A stretch of 64,000 bases of DNA from Desulfovibrio sp. UIB00 (GCF_022508225.1 NZ_JAETXJ010000002.1:310001-374000); one strand, 5' to 3'; positions 26,399 to 36,783 are shown, counted from the first letter of the stretch. Notes: a model not told the origin generated them from the letters alone. Made by a program: numbers and translations.

Positions 26399-28948
26399 AT
26401 GCAAAAAAACTGCCCGCAGCTCGAACTCGCGCGTGAAGACCTCATGGAAATGGAAGGCCTGTTGTGTGAACAATTGTCTTCATTCCTGTCCTTTTCAGGG
26501 CACGCCCTGTATTTTCCCACCAGCCGAGCGCCCGAAGATCCGCAGCTGCTGTCGCGGGAGCGGAGGTTGTTGTTGCCCTTGCGGCGCGACGACCATCTGC
26601 TTGGCGTTGCCATGCTCCACGGCGTCAAGGCGCGCGAGGCCCGGCCACTTTTGCCATTTCTGCCTGCCATAACGGCCCTGTGCCTGGAAAATCTTGCCAG
26701 AGCCAAGGCCATGCGCACGGATTCCGTTACCGGGCTTGCCACAGAAGAGGCCCTGTTTGCGCATATGGAAAATGCCGCAGAGCGTTTGCGGGCCTACCTG
26801 GAAGAGCCGGGCGCGGAAGAAAGCGGCCCAGCACCTCTGCACTGGCTGTGCATGGGGATTGTGCTGCTGCGCCTTGCCAACGGGGATTCTGTAGTGCGGC
26901 GCGGCGGGCATGCTTTTGCAGAAAAATATCTCAAGGCTCTGGCAGACGCCTGCCGCGAGGCCCTGCCATCGGATGTTCTGGCAGCGCGCGTGGGCCGCTG
27001 GGAGATTGCCTTGCTCTTTCCCGCCAGCGGGAGAGGAGCCTGTCACAAGCTGGCCCGCGCAGCCCTGACCCGCATGGAAGCGGTACGCATGCCCTATCCG
27101 CTGCTGAAAAAGCCCGTGCGCCCGCGTCTGTGCGCCGGGCATGCTCTGTACCCGCAAGATATGCGTGGTACAGAAATGCACCTTGAAATGCACGATCAGG
27201 CCCGCCTGTGCATGGACCGCGCCCGCCTTGCCGCTGATGTGGCCGGGCAGGAGGCCGACGGCGCGCAGGCTGTGGAAAGTCGCATCATGCCCTTTGCGCG
27301 CATACTGCAAGAAGGCGGTATGGTGCTGGAATCACTGCCGCTGGGCCGTGTGCGGCTGAGCCTTGGGCGTCAGGCCAAGGCCCGCGAGGGCATGCGCTTT
27401 GCCCTGTGGGGACAGGCGGAAAGCGGTTCGCCCCATTACAAGGGCGAACTGGTGGTGCTGCATACTCGGGATACGGATTCCGTTGCCGAGGCCCTGCATC
27501 TGGTTGACGTTACCTGCCGCCCCGAGGTGGGGGACAGGCTCACCTTGCTGGGTGAAACGCCCGTTCTGAGCCCGGATCTGGACGAACAGGACTTTTCCGG
27601 CGCGCGCCCTGCCATTCCGGATGCGGCGGTGGCGGCACAGGAGCTGAACCAGAGGGCAGAATCCGCCGAAGATGGCAAACATGCCGCTGCTGCATGTGGT
27701 GCTTCCGCGTCTGCCGTACCGCCGCCAGCAGAATGTTCTGGCGGTTTGTGCGGTCACGGTGATTTTTTGAACCGTTTTGCCGTGGAGGCGGAGCGGCGCA
27801 ACCGCTTTACGCTTTGCCTGCTGCGTCTGGAACCGGGCAATTCTGATGTGGGCGATGCCGCACACTCGGATGCCGTTCCGCTGGACGGCATGCACGATGC
27901 TGCAAATCGGCAGGGTATTATTGAAACCTCCCTCAGCCTGTGGCGCGATGCCCTTGGCAAAGCGCAGACCCTGCCGCAGCCGATGGCTGGACGCTACGGC
28001 AGCAACAGCCTGATATTTTTCCATCCGGATGTGGAAGCACAAGCCCTTGTGCCACTGTACGAGGGCGTGTGCGGCAAACTGAACAGCCGTGACATTTCGG
28101 CTTCTGTGGGCCTTGCGGGCTATCCCTTCCTTCAGTTCCGCAGAGGAGAAATGCCCGACTGCGCCCTGAAAGCTCTGGAGTACGCCCTGCTGCTGCCAGA
28201 CCCCAAGGTGGGGGTGTGCAATTCGCTTGCGCTCAATATCAGCGCAGACAGGCGTTACAGTCTCGGCGATGTTTTTGGCGCAGTGGAAGAATACAAGCTT
28301 GCGTTGCTGGCTGACGAGGCCAATGCCATGGCCTGGAATTCCCTTGGCGTGTGCATGGCGGCCCTTGGGCGGCAGCATGAAGCTCTGCGGCATTTTATGG
28401 AAGCCCTGCGGCACGGGCCGGATAAGGCCCTTGCCGAACAGATTTACTACAATCTGGGCACGGTCTGCCAGGGGCTTGGAGAAAAGCGCGCCGCCGCCAG
28501 ATATTATCGGCAGTGCGTCAAGGTTTCGCCAGAGCACCAGTTTGCTCACATCCGTCTTGGGCAACTGTGCGAACAGGGCGGCAGAAGGGCAGAGGCCCGG
28601 CGTTTTTACGAAATAGCCGCCGCCCTCGAGGATGCGCGCCCCGGCGCGCCCAGCCTTGCCCGCAGGCACCTTGCGCGTGTGGCTGTGCGCCAGCGCAAGG
28701 GCGGCGAGGCCCGCGAACTGCTGCACGAGGCGCTGGTGCGCAATCCGCAGGATGCGGCCTCCATGCTGCTGCTGGCGAATATCTATCTGGACAGCAATGA
28801 AGACCCGGCCATGGCGGAACTGCTGGCCCGCAAAAGCGCCGGCCTGCACGACAAGCCCGAAGCATGGGAAACTCTTGCCCGAGCCCTGCGCAAACTTGGG
28901 CGGGAAGAAGAAGCCCGCGTGGCCGAAGCCAAGGCCGTGCTTTCCTAG
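26399..28948 (+). CDS. protein with two degenerate GGDEF-like domains and C-terminal TPR
   Basis: 849 residues, soluble. The first domain opens like a GGDEF domain (TDSVTGLATEEALFAHME, near 110), but its signature reads GRWEI at 199-203. A beta-rich middle region follows (about 300-390), then a second GGDEF-like domain whose signature position reads GSNSL at 534-538. Both lack the residues needed for c-di-GMP synthesis, so neither should be an active diguanylate cyclase. The last 250 residues are TPR repeats (MAWNSLGVCMAALGRQHEAL and others). It may be a GTP or c-di-GMP sensing scaffold. The start is tentative: the ATG at 26399 has no strong ribosome-binding site. Single-gene unit. Confidence 0.8.
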   Translation: MQKNCPQLELAREDLMEMEGLLCEQLSSFLSFSGHALYFPTSRAPEDPQLLSRERRLLLPLRRDDHLLGVAMLHGVKAREARPLLPFLPAITALCLENLARAKAMRTDSVTGLATEEALFAHMENAAERLRAYLEEPGAEESGPAPLHWLCMGIVLLRLANGDSVVRRGGHAFAEKYLKALADACREALPSDVLAARVGRWEIALLFPASGRGACHKLARAALTRMEAVRMPYPLLKKPVRPRLCAGHALYPQDMRGTEMHLEMHDQARLCMDRARLAADVAGQEADGAQAVESRIMPFARILQEGGMVLESLPLGRVRLSLGRQAKAREGMRFALWGQAESGSPHYKGELVVLHTRDTDSVAEALHLVDVTCRPEVGDRLTLLGETPVLSPDLDEQDFSGARPAIPDAAVAAQELNQRAESAEDGKHAAAACGASASAVPPPAECSGGLCGHGDFLNRFAVEAERRNRFTLCLLRLEPGNSDVGDAAHSDAVPLDGMHDAANRQGIIETSLSLWRDALGKAQTLPQPMAGRYGSNSLIFFHPDVEAQALVPLYEGVCGKLNSRDISASVGLAGYPFLQFRRGEMPDCALKALEYALLLPDPKVGVCNSLALNISADRRYSLGDVFGAVEEYKLALLADEANAMAWNSLGVCMAALGRQHEALRHFMEALRHGPDKALAEQIYYNLGTVCQGLGEKRAAARYYRQCVKVSPEHQFAHIRLGQLCEQGGRRAEARRFYEIAAALEDARPGAPSLARRHLARVAVRQRKGGEARELLHEALVRNPQDAASMLLLANIYLDSNEDPAMAELLARKSAGLHDKPEAWETLARALRKLGREEEARVAEAKAVLS

Positions 28949-29078
28949 CTTTGCAGAGGCGGGTTGCAGCGGGATGTGCTGCGGGGAGCCAGCACTCTAT
29001 ATTTTTTGTTTCAGATAGTTGCATGCAGTCTTCTGGCGGGTCGCGCCTGTCCGCCAGAGCCTGTTTCATAGATTATTG

Positions 29079-29102
29079 AACCGCCCCCGTGGGCGGTTTT
29101 TT
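29079..29102 (+). terminator. Rho-independent terminator
   Basis: AACCGCCC, loop CCGT, GGGCGGTT followed by TTTT. Ends the GGDEF-TPR gene. Confidence 0.9.
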
Positions 29103-29132
29103 CATGCCCGAAGCCCAGTGCCCCAAGCGCAA

Positions 29133-29162
29133 GCAAGGCCCCCTGTCGCCAGAGGGCCTTGC
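29133..29162 (-). terminator. hairpin after the SNF2 helicase gene
   Basis: GCAAGGCC (29133-29140) pairs with GGCCTTGC (29155-29162), extended by CCCT/AGAGG partial pairing. It lies just beyond the helicase stop on the minus strand; the U-run is weak. Confidence 0.6.
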
Positions 29163-29190
29163 TGTTGTGTCATTTGGGCAAAGCTTGAAG

Positions 29191-32100
29191 CTACACGTCA
29201 AAGAGCATTTCCAGATCTTCACGCGTGAGCGACTTCCAGGTGTCCTGACCGGGAATGATGGCTTCCGCCACGCCGCGCTTGGCTTCCTGCAATTTGAGAA
29301 TCTTCTCTTCCACCGTGTTCTGGCAGATGAGCTTGTAGGAGAAGACCTGACGGGTCTGACCGATACGGTGGGTACGGTCTGTGGCCTGACTTTCCACTGC
29401 GGGGTTCCACCACGGGTCGTAGTGGATAACGTAGTCGGCGGAGGTCAGGTTGAGGCCCGTGCCGCCAGCCTTGAGCGAGATCAGGAAGATCGGAATCTCA
29501 GGCGTGTTGTTGAACTTGTCTACCTGATCGAAACGGTCTTTGCTCGCGCCGTCGAGGTAGCAGAAGGGAATCTGCGAAAATTCCAGCCACTGCTTGATGA
29601 TCTGGAGCATCTGCACAAACTGCGAGAAGACGAGCACCTTGTGGCCGCCTTCCACAATTTCCATGACCATGTCCTTGAAGGCGTCGAACTTGCCCGAAGG
29701 CAGGTTGTTGGAGAAGCCGGGCATGTCGAGCTTGAGCAGGCGCGGGTGGCAGCAGATCTGGCGCAGCTTGAGCAATGCATCGAGAATGGACATCTGGCTC
29801 TTTGCAAGGCCTTTTTGGTCCACGTCGGCCAGCACCTGGGCGCGCAGCTTGCGGGCCAAGGCTGCGTACAATTCGGCCTGCGCTTCTTCCAGCGCGCAAC
29901 AGGTGACGCTTTCCACCTTGGGCGGCAGATCCTTGGCCACTTCGGCCTTGGTACGGCGCAGAATGAAGGGGCGTACTCGGGTGCGCAGATAGTCCAGCGT
30001 TTCAGCGTCGCCGTCCTTGATGGGCTTGACGATGCCCCGCTGGAAGGCGTGCTGCGAACCCAGAAAGCCCGGCATGAGGAACTCGAACAGCGACCACAGC
30101 TCGAAAAGGTTGTTTTCGATGGGCGTGCCCGAGAGGCACAGGCGCATGCGGGCGTTGATACGGCGCACGGCGCGGGCTGTGATGGTGTTGGGGTTCTTGA
30201 TGTTCTGGGCTTCGTCAAGAATAACGGTGTTGAACTCGTATTTTTCCATCTCCTCCAGATCGCGCCGGAGCAGCGCGTAGGTGGTGATGATGAGATCCGA
30301 GCTGGAAATATGCTTGAACATGCCCTCGCGACGGGTGCCATAGATGGTCAGCCGTTTGAGGCCGGGAACGAATTTTTCCGCTTCGCGCTCCCAGTTGGGC
30401 AGCACCGAGGTGGGCACTACAATAAGGTTTGGCCCGTCATGGTGCACGTCAATCATGTGCTGGATAAAGGCCAGGGTCTGCACGGTTTTACCAAGGCCCA
30501 TTTCGTCGGCAAGAATGCCGCCAAACCCGTATTCCGAAAGGAAGTTGAGGTACGAAAGCCCCTGCACCTGATAGCTGCGCAGGTTGGCGTTGAGCGCCTT
30601 GGGCGGCGTGATGGGCCGCACCTCGCGGAACGAGCGGATTTTTTCGCGCAGGTTGTTCCAGAAGGAGTCCGTGGCTGCACCGGGCAGGTCTTCCAGCAGG
30701 CTGTCGAGCACAGGGGCTTCAAACTGCTTGAATTTCTGCTGCGGGGGCTTTGAAGGGTCGAGCCCCAGAGCCGTGAGCTTGTGGGAGAGCTTTTCAAGCC
30801 ACGCTTCGGGCAGGCTGGTATAGGAGCCGTCTTTCAACTGCACATAGCGCTTGCCTCGGGTCCAGGCCTTCCAGATTTTTTCCAGGGGCAGGCTCTGGCC
30901 TTCGTATTCCACGTTGATGTCCAGCGAGAACCATTTTTCCTTTTCGTTGCTGACCACCTGCGCCGTGATGTTGGAAGAAGCCGTGCGCACCTTGTAGCGC
31001 GAGAGGGCCTTTTCGCCGTAGACGCGGTAGTTTTCAATCAGCTTGGGGTACGAGTCGAGCAGGAAGGCAATGGCTTCTTCCGGCTCAAGGAACCACAGTT
31101 TGCTTGAGCGGGCCTGAAAGTCCATACCGCTCAGTTCATTCATCAACTGGGCTTCTTCGTCCTGATGGCGGCGCACCAGATAGGTTTGCCCTTCATAGGT
31201 GTAGCTGCCGGTCTGGAAGTCGGGGTTGGGCCCGTTGAGCGTAAATTCGCCGTGGCGCGTTTCATAGACGTTATCGATTTCCAGCGTCAGCAGGCTGCCT
31301 TCTTCGTCGAGGAAAAGCTTGGGATTATAGGTGGCAGGCTGGAATACCGGCTCCATGAGCTTGAGGAACTGCTGCGGTTCGTAGAGTTCCGAGGCTGGCA
31401 GGCGCGTCCACACGCGGTCAAGAAATTCGGAAATTTCTTCATGCGGCACGACCGGGCGTTCGTAAATAAGGTTGCGCACCAGCGAAGGATAGAGGCCCGT
31501 CTGCACCGGATAGAAATTGTGCTGGTAGCAGACCCACAGGGGCATTTGCCCGTGAAAGGTGATGGGCGCGTCTTCCGGCGCGGTGCTTTCGGTCGGGTTG
31601 CGGTCGCTGGGATTGCTGCGCCCCGCGCGGATGGGCAGCGGGGGGCGGCCCTCGCGCTTGAGCAGCACTTCAAAGCGAAAGCCCGAATCGTCCAAAATGG
31701 GCTTGAGCTTGAGCGCAAAAGGCGTGCTCTCGATGCGGCAGGGTTTATCCGTGTCTTTCCACAGCAGATAATATTCTTTGCGTACAGACCAGAAAAACCA
31801 CGAGGTCAGCCCCTGCGGGATTTCAACCCGGTGCCCGTAATAGTCGAGGTGCTGGCCGATCTGGCGGGCCACATGCGGCAACTGGGGCGAAAATTCGCAC
31901 CAGTCGGGGTTCTGGATGATTTGATCCAGAGTTACCTCGTTGTGCACGCTGGAGAGACCGGATTTGTTCTGCCGCCCACGGAAAAAGGAAACCAGCAAAC
32001 GTCCCTGTTCCGGTTCAAAGCGGAATATGAGATAGTGGCGGCCTGGTTCCGGCTCCATGTCGGTAGAAAAAAAGTTGCGGAAGCTCTGCTTCCAGTCGGT

Positions 32101-32454
32101 GCTGGGAGGCGGGGTTTCTTCCGGGTCGCCCTGTTCCTTGCGCAGTTCTTCCACAAGGCGCAAAGCAAGTGCTGCCACATGGCGGCAGATGCCTGAGAAT
32201 GCATCAGAGCAGTTGCACTGGTGGCGGGTGCTGCGGTCCGTAATGGTGAGGCTCAGGCTCGGCGTGAAGACCTGCAGGTCTTCGCCCTGGATGACGCCTT
32301 GGACGTCCCAGGTCTCGCCCTCCTGGATATTTATTTTTTGCACCTCACCTTCGGACAGGATATAGTAGGCGGCGTCGCGGATGTATTCCGGCACACTATC
32401 GTGCAGGAAAGTCTGGCACATTTCGCGAACGACGCTCTGTTCAGATCGACTCAT
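29191..32454 (-). CDS. SNF2-family DEAD/DEAH helicase with SWIM zinc finger
   Basis: 1087 residues. A SWIM zinc finger is at 80-92 (C80-x-C82-x7-C90-x-H92). A long middle region precedes the SNF2 ATPase core (about 620-1080), which has Walker A DEMGLGKT, motif II DEAQ (ILDEAQNIKN), motif III SGTPIENN and motif VI RTHRIGQTRQV. SNF2 enzymes move along duplex DNA to remodel bound proteins; HepA/RapA recycles RNA polymerase, whereas this SWIM-SNF2 form is a separate bacterial subgroup without a defined role. GGGGA precedes the ATG. It stands alone; no methylase or nuclease is adjacent, so a restriction or DISARM-type system is not indicated. Confidence 0.92.
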   Translation of the reverse strand: MSRSEQSVVREMCQTFLHDSVPEYIRDAAYYILSEGEVQKINIQEGETWDVQGVIQGEDLQVFTPSLSLTITDRSTRHQCNCSDAFSGICRHVAALALRLVEELRKEQGDPEETPPPSTDWKQSFRNFFSTDMEPEPGRHYLIFRFEPEQGRLLVSFFRGRQNKSGLSSVHNEVTLDQIIQNPDWCEFSPQLPHVARQIGQHLDYYGHRVEIPQGLTSWFFWSVRKEYYLLWKDTDKPCRIESTPFALKLKPILDDSGFRFEVLLKREGRPPLPIRAGRSNPSDRNPTESTAPEDAPITFHGQMPLWVCYQHNFYPVQTGLYPSLVRNLIYERPVVPHEEISEFLDRVWTRLPASELYEPQQFLKLMEPVFQPATYNPKLFLDEEGSLLTLEIDNVYETRHGEFTLNGPNPDFQTGSYTYEGQTYLVRRHQDEEAQLMNELSGMDFQARSSKLWFLEPEEAIAFLLDSYPKLIENYRVYGEKALSRYKVRTASSNITAQVVSNEKEKWFSLDINVEYEGQSLPLEKIWKAWTRGKRYVQLKDGSYTSLPEAWLEKLSHKLTALGLDPSKPPQQKFKQFEAPVLDSLLEDLPGAATDSFWNNLREKIRSFREVRPITPPKALNANLRSYQVQGLSYLNFLSEYGFGGILADEMGLGKTVQTLAFIQHMIDVHHDGPNLIVVPTSVLPNWEREAEKFVPGLKRLTIYGTRREGMFKHISSSDLIITTYALLRRDLEEMEKYEFNTVILDEAQNIKNPNTITARAVRRINARMRLCLSGTPIENNLFELWSLFEFLMPGFLGSQHAFQRGIVKPIKDGDAETLDYLRTRVRPFILRRTKAEVAKDLPPKVESVTCCALEEAQAELYAALARKLRAQVLADVDQKGLAKSQMSILDALLKLRQICCHPRLLKLDMPGFSNNLPSGKFDAFKDMVMEIVEGGHKVLVFSQFVQMLQIIKQWLEFSQIPFCYLDGASKDRFDQVDKFNNTPEIPIFLISLKAGGTGLNLTSADYVIHYDPWWNPAVESQATDRTHRIGQTRQVFSYKLICQNTVEEKILKLQEAKRGVAEAIIPGQDTWKSLTREDLEMLFDV

Positions 32455-32573
32455 GGGGTCCCCAAAAATACTCCGTTGAAATTTCTGGAAAATTCCAGAA
32501 ACGGAGCGATGTTATGACGTTTGCGATAAATAGCACAGGTTGGGGGGCGAAAGCAATATGAAGTGTGACTTTT

Positions 32574-34322
32574 ATGAAAAAAATAAATTTTGAGCGCGCA
32601 ATCAATATGTTGGAATCAATAATGGCCCAACGGGCCACCCGATTTTATGGGAAAAAGTGGATCTGTTGGGTCACAATTTCATGTGCTTTGCTGTGCATTT
32701 GTGCATCATCGGCTTTTTGCGCCAATTCTGCGGGTGATCTGCCGGAAGAAACCGGCCTTGCCCCCTCGGGTGCGGCAGGCAGCCCGGCTGGCCCCCCGGC
32801 TTCGGGCGGCAGCATATTTTTTGGCACCATTGGCGAGGCTTCAAATCTTATTCCCTACCTCACATCAGACTCCGCCTCGCATGAGGTGGCAGACCTCATC
32901 TACACGGCCCCGCTACGTTATAACAAGGATTTGCAGCCCGAGCCATGGGCAGCGGAATCTTGGAGCATGGAAGATGGCGGCAAGCGCATGCGTTTTACCC
33001 TGCGCAAGGGCATATTGTGGGAAGACGGGCAGGAGCTGACCGCCGAAGATGTGGCCTTTACCTGCAAGCTGGCGGCAGACCCTGCCACCGGCAGCCCTTA
33101 TGCCGAGGATTTTTTGCGCATCAAGGAGCTGCGGGTCATTGACCGCTATACGTTTGAAGTGCGCTATGACCAGTTTTTTGCGCGGGCGGTATCCACCTGG
33201 ATGAACCCCATTTTGCCCAAACATATTCTGGAAGGGCAGAACATCCGCTCCACGCCTTTTGCGCGCAAGCCCATGGGGGCCGGGCCGTATCGGCTCAAGT
33301 CATGGGAGCCGGGAAGCCGCATTGTGCTGGAGGCATCGCCCACCTATTTTGCGGGCAAGCCGCGCATTGACGAAGTGGTGTACAGGATCATTCCCGACAA
33401 CGCCACCATGTTTATGGAAACCCGGGCGGGCAGGCTGGACGTGATGGATCTTTCGCCCCTGCAATATCTGCGACAGACCTCCGGCCCGGAATGGCAGAGC
33501 AGATTCCATAAATTCCGCTACATCGCCTCGGTGTATATTTTCCTCGGCTTTAATCTGGAGCATCCGTTTTTCAAGGATGTGCGGGTGCGGCGAGCCATTT
33601 CCATGGCAATCGACCGCGAGGGCATCATCAAGGGAGTCTTGCTGGGGCAGGGGGTTCCGGCTTTTGGGCCGTTCAAACCCGGCTCGTGGCCCTATCATCC
33701 CGGCCTTAAGCCCATGCCCAGAAACATTGCCGCAGCGCGCGCCCTGCTGGCCGAGGCGGGCTTTGCCGACCATAACGGCGATGGCCTGCTCGACCGCGAT
33801 GGCCAGCCGCTGGCCTTTACCATCCTGACCAATCAGGGCAACGAGCAGCGCATTCTTGCGGCTACCGTCATGCAGTCGCAACTGCGCGAGGTGGGTATTG
33901 ACGTGCACATCCGTACCGTGGAGTGGGCGGCCTTTATCCGCGAATTTGTCAACAAGGGGCGGTTTGACGCCGTGCTGCTGGGCTGGACAATTCCTCAGGA
34001 TCCTGACCTGTTTTCTGTATGGCATTCATCCCAGACCTTTGAGGGCGGGCTGAATTTTACCCATTACCGCAATCCCGAGGTGGACAAGCTGCTTGAAGAT
34101 GCGCAATCCACGCCCGATCAGAAAAAGCGCGCAGAACTGTATTATCGCATTCAGGAAATATTCGATGCGGAGCAGCCCTACTGCTTTTTGTTTGTGCCCT
34201 ATGCCCTGCCTGTGGTGCAGCGGCGGTTTCAGGGCATAGAACCCGCGCTGGCGGGCATAATGTATAATTTTGAAAAATGGTGGATTCCCAAAGCCTTGCA
34301 GCATACACAGATGCAGCCCTAA
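32574..34322 (+). CDS. ABC transporter substrate-binding protein, family 5 (peptide type)
   Basis: About 582 residues of the SBP_bac_5 family, binding peptides, nickel chelates or similar solutes outside the membrane. The N-terminus has a basic region and a hydrophobic segment (ICWVTISCALLCICASSAFC-A), then a Pro/Gly/Ala linker. Family landmarks are EASNLIPYLTSDSASHEVAD, AESWSMEDGGKRMRFTLRKG and the FNLEHPFFKDVRVRRAISMA region. No permease or ATPase genes are adjacent, so its partner is elsewhere. Start uncertain: the ATG at 32574 has a weak site; the ATG at 32622 would give a more typical signal peptide. Confidence 0.9.
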   Translation: MKKINFERAINMLESIMAQRATRFYGKKWICWVTISCALLCICASSAFCANSAGDLPEETGLAPSGAAGSPAGPPASGGSIFFGTIGEASNLIPYLTSDSASHEVADLIYTAPLRYNKDLQPEPWAAESWSMEDGGKRMRFTLRKGILWEDGQELTAEDVAFTCKLAADPATGSPYAEDFLRIKELRVIDRYTFEVRYDQFFARAVSTWMNPILPKHILEGQNIRSTPFARKPMGAGPYRLKSWEPGSRIVLEASPTYFAGKPRIDEVVYRIIPDNATMFMETRAGRLDVMDLSPLQYLRQTSGPEWQSRFHKFRYIASVYIFLGFNLEHPFFKDVRVRRAISMAIDREGIIKGVLLGQGVPAFGPFKPGSWPYHPGLKPMPRNIAAARALLAEAGFADHNGDGLLDRDGQPLAFTILTNQGNEQRILAATVMQSQLREVGIDVHIRTVEWAAFIREFVNKGRFDAVLLGWTIPQDPDLFSVWHSSQTFEGGLNFTHYRNPEVDKLLEDAQSTPDQKKRAELYYRIQEIFDAEQPYCFLFVPYALPVVQRRFQGIEPALAGIMYNFEKWWIPKALQHTQMQP

Positions 34323-34556
34323 GCGCTCGCATCGGGCACAGGGCAGCTTTTTTGCCCTTGCCTGCTGGCTTGCAGGCGCATACTCAGACCACGCGGATTT
34401 GAACAGGCCCTGGCTGGTTGTCCAGCCGGGGCCGCTCTGTTTGTGGGCTTTGGCCTGCAATTCGGCTGCCCTCGGCGTTGACAAGGCCGCTTTAGTCGGA
34501 ACATAGTTCCAGAACTGGTTGAAGATATTTTTTTACGCTGTGGGTGGACGTTACGC

Positions 34557-36722
34557 ATGATTCGTATTCAGGAAATTCTCGATAAGGTTTCGGCTGGCAA
34601 CCCGAACGCGGATCTGGAGCTGATCCAGAAGGCGTATGTGTTTGCCGCCACCGCTCATGCGGGGCAAACCCGCCTTTCAGGCGAGCCGTACCTTTCCCAC
34701 CCTCTGGCGGTTGCCAGCATTCTGGCGGGCATGGGTTTTGACGAACCCACCATTGCCGCCGGCCTGCTGCACGACACTGTTGAAGACACCAAGGCCACCA
34801 TCGAAGAGCTGGACGAAAATTTTGGCGAAGAAGTGGCCGATATCGTCGACGGTGTTACCAAGATCAGCCAGATCACCTTTGAGAACAAGGAAGAAGCCCA
34901 GGCGGAGAATATCCGCAAGATGATCCTGGCCATGAGCCACGACATGCGGGTTCTCATGGTCAAGCTGGCCGACCGCCTGCACAATATGCGCACGTTGGAC
35001 TTTCAGAAAAGTCACAAACAGAAGCGCATTGCCCAGGAAACCATGGATATCTACGCGCCCCTGGCCAACCGCCTGGGTTTGTACGTGATGAAGCGCGACC
35101 TGGAAGACCTGAGCTTCAAATACATGCGCCCAGACATTTACAATCAGATCGATCACTGGCTGGACAACCATCAGGTTGTGGAAAAGCAGATCATCGGCAA
35201 GGTTGTGGGCCTGATTCAGGATCTGCTGGAGTCAAACGGCATCAGCGGGCAGGTTTACGGGCGCATCAAGCACAAGCACAGCATCTATAAAAAGATGCAG
35301 GCCCAGTCCATGACTCTGGACGAAATGCACGACATCATGGCCTTTCGCGTGCTGGTGCAGGATATCAAGGACTGTTACGCCACGCTGGGGCTTGTGCATT
35401 CCCAGTGGCGGCCTGTGCACGGACGCTTTAAAGACTATATTTCCATGCCCAAGACCAACGGCTACCAGAGCCTGCACACCACGGTCATCGGGCCGGAAGG
35501 CGAGCGTATTGAAATCCAGATACGCACCGAGGAAATGCACAGGCAGGCCGAACACGGCGTTGCCGCCCACTGGCTGTACAAGGAAAAAGGCCGCGTCAAC
35601 AGTAAAGACCTTGAGCAGTTCGCCTGGCTGCGCGAAATTTTTGAGCGCCAGAGTGAAGAAACAGATTCCCGCGAGTTCATGCATTCGCTGAAAATGGATC
35701 TGTTCAAGGACGAGGTCTACATCTACACCCCGGCGGGCGATGTCAAGGAACTGCCCGAAGGCGCTACGCCCCTGGACTTTGCCTTTGTGATCCACACCAA
35801 GGTGGGGCAGCATTGCAGCGGCGCAAAAATCAATGGCCGCCTCATGCCCCTTGGCACGGAGCTGAAAAACGGCGACGTGGTGGAAATCCTCACCGACCCG
35901 GCGCGCAATCCCAACCGCGACTGGCTCAAGATTGTCAAAACCGCCAAGGCGCGCAGCCGTATTCAGCACTATCTGCGCACGGAAGAACGCACCCACGCCG
36001 TGACCCTTGGTCGCGAACTGCTGGAAAAAGAAGGCCGCAAGGTCAGCCTGAACGTGGGCAAGGCCACCAAGGACGGCCACCTGGCCATTGTGGCTCAGGA
36101 AATGAATTTTGAAAGCGTGGATGATCTGGTTGCCGCCGTGGGCTATGCCCACACCACGCCGCGCAAGGTGCTCAACAAACTGTATGCGGTGCTGCACCCC
36201 GAGGCCGCCACTGCTGCGGAACCCGCCACTCCCACCGTAAAGGAAAGCAAGGAAGCCGCCTCCCGCAAGGGCGAGGGCGTGGGCATTTCCGGCGTGGACG
36301 GCGTGCTCATGCGCTTTGCCAAGTGCTGCAACCCTGTGCCGGGCGATCCCATTATCGGCTACATCAGCCGTGGCCTTGGCATCAGCGTTCACCGTGCCGA
36401 CTGCCCCAACGTTGCCAATATGGAGCCGGAGCGTCTTATTTCCGTGCATTGGGACGGCATGGAAGAAAAGCCCTACGCAGCAGGCATATTCATTATCGCC
36501 AAGAACGAGCAGGGCGTTCTGGCCAAGGTTGCCGAGGTCATGGCGCGCAACGGCGTCAACATTATTGGACTGAACATGGACAATCAGGTGGATGGACGTG
36601 CCAAGCTGCGTATTACCGTAGAGGTGCGCGACGCCACACAGCTCTACCAGCTTATTGAGGCTATCCGCGTATTGCCGCCTATTTTTGAAGTGGTGCGCGA
36701 TACTGAGGCTGACGCCACGTAA
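34557..36722 (+). CDS. bifunctional (p)ppGpp synthetase/hydrolase
   Basis: 721-residue RelA/SpoT homologue. In order: HD hydrolase domain (about 20-190) with intact HDTVED, so degradation is likely active; synthetase domain (about 230-360) with YGRIKHKHSIYKKM and DYISMPKTNGYQSLHT; TGS domain (about 385-450, VYIYTPAGDVKELPEGATPLDF); the conserved-Cys segment FAKCCNPVPGD; and an ACT domain at the end. It makes and removes the stringent-response alarmone in the cytoplasm. As the only such gene seen here, it is probably the single Rel-type enzyme, as is usual in deltaproteobacteria. The ribosome-binding site is weak (GGTGGA). Own terminator. Confidence 0.96.
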   Translation: MIRIQEILDKVSAGNPNADLELIQKAYVFAATAHAGQTRLSGEPYLSHPLAVASILAGMGFDEPTIAAGLLHDTVEDTKATIEELDENFGEEVADIVDGVTKISQITFENKEEAQAENIRKMILAMSHDMRVLMVKLADRLHNMRTLDFQKSHKQKRIAQETMDIYAPLANRLGLYVMKRDLEDLSFKYMRPDIYNQIDHWLDNHQVVEKQIIGKVVGLIQDLLESNGISGQVYGRIKHKHSIYKKMQAQSMTLDEMHDIMAFRVLVQDIKDCYATLGLVHSQWRPVHGRFKDYISMPKTNGYQSLHTTVIGPEGERIEIQIRTEEMHRQAEHGVAAHWLYKEKGRVNSKDLEQFAWLREIFERQSEETDSREFMHSLKMDLFKDEVYIYTPAGDVKELPEGATPLDFAFVIHTKVGQHCSGAKINGRLMPLGTELKNGDVVEILTDPARNPNRDWLKIVKTAKARSRIQHYLRTEERTHAVTLGRELLEKEGRKVSLNVGKATKDGHLAIVAQEMNFESVDDLVAAVGYAHTTPRKVLNKLYAVLHPEAATAAEPATPTVKESKEAASRKGEGVGISGVDGVLMRFAKCCNPVPGDPIIGYISRGLGISVHRADCPNVANMEPERLISVHWDGMEEKPYAAGIFIIAKNEQGVLAKVAEVMARNGVNIIGLNMDNQVDGRAKLRITVEVRDATQLYQLIEAIRVLPPIFEVVRDTEADAT

Positions 36723-36746
36723 TCCGCAAGTAAACGCGCTGTAAAT

Positions 36747-36783
36747 AGCCGACTGCTTCTCGCGAGGCAGTCGGCTTTTGTTT
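36747..36783 (+). terminator. Rho-independent terminator of the rel gene
   Basis: AGCCGACTGC, loop of 10, GCAGTCGGCT followed by TTTGTTT. Confidence 0.9.

Noticed and set aside
29191-32454. Part of a DISARM or other helicase-based defence system
   Set aside because: No methylase, DUF1998, PLD nuclease or other partner is adjacent; neighbours are housekeeping genes.
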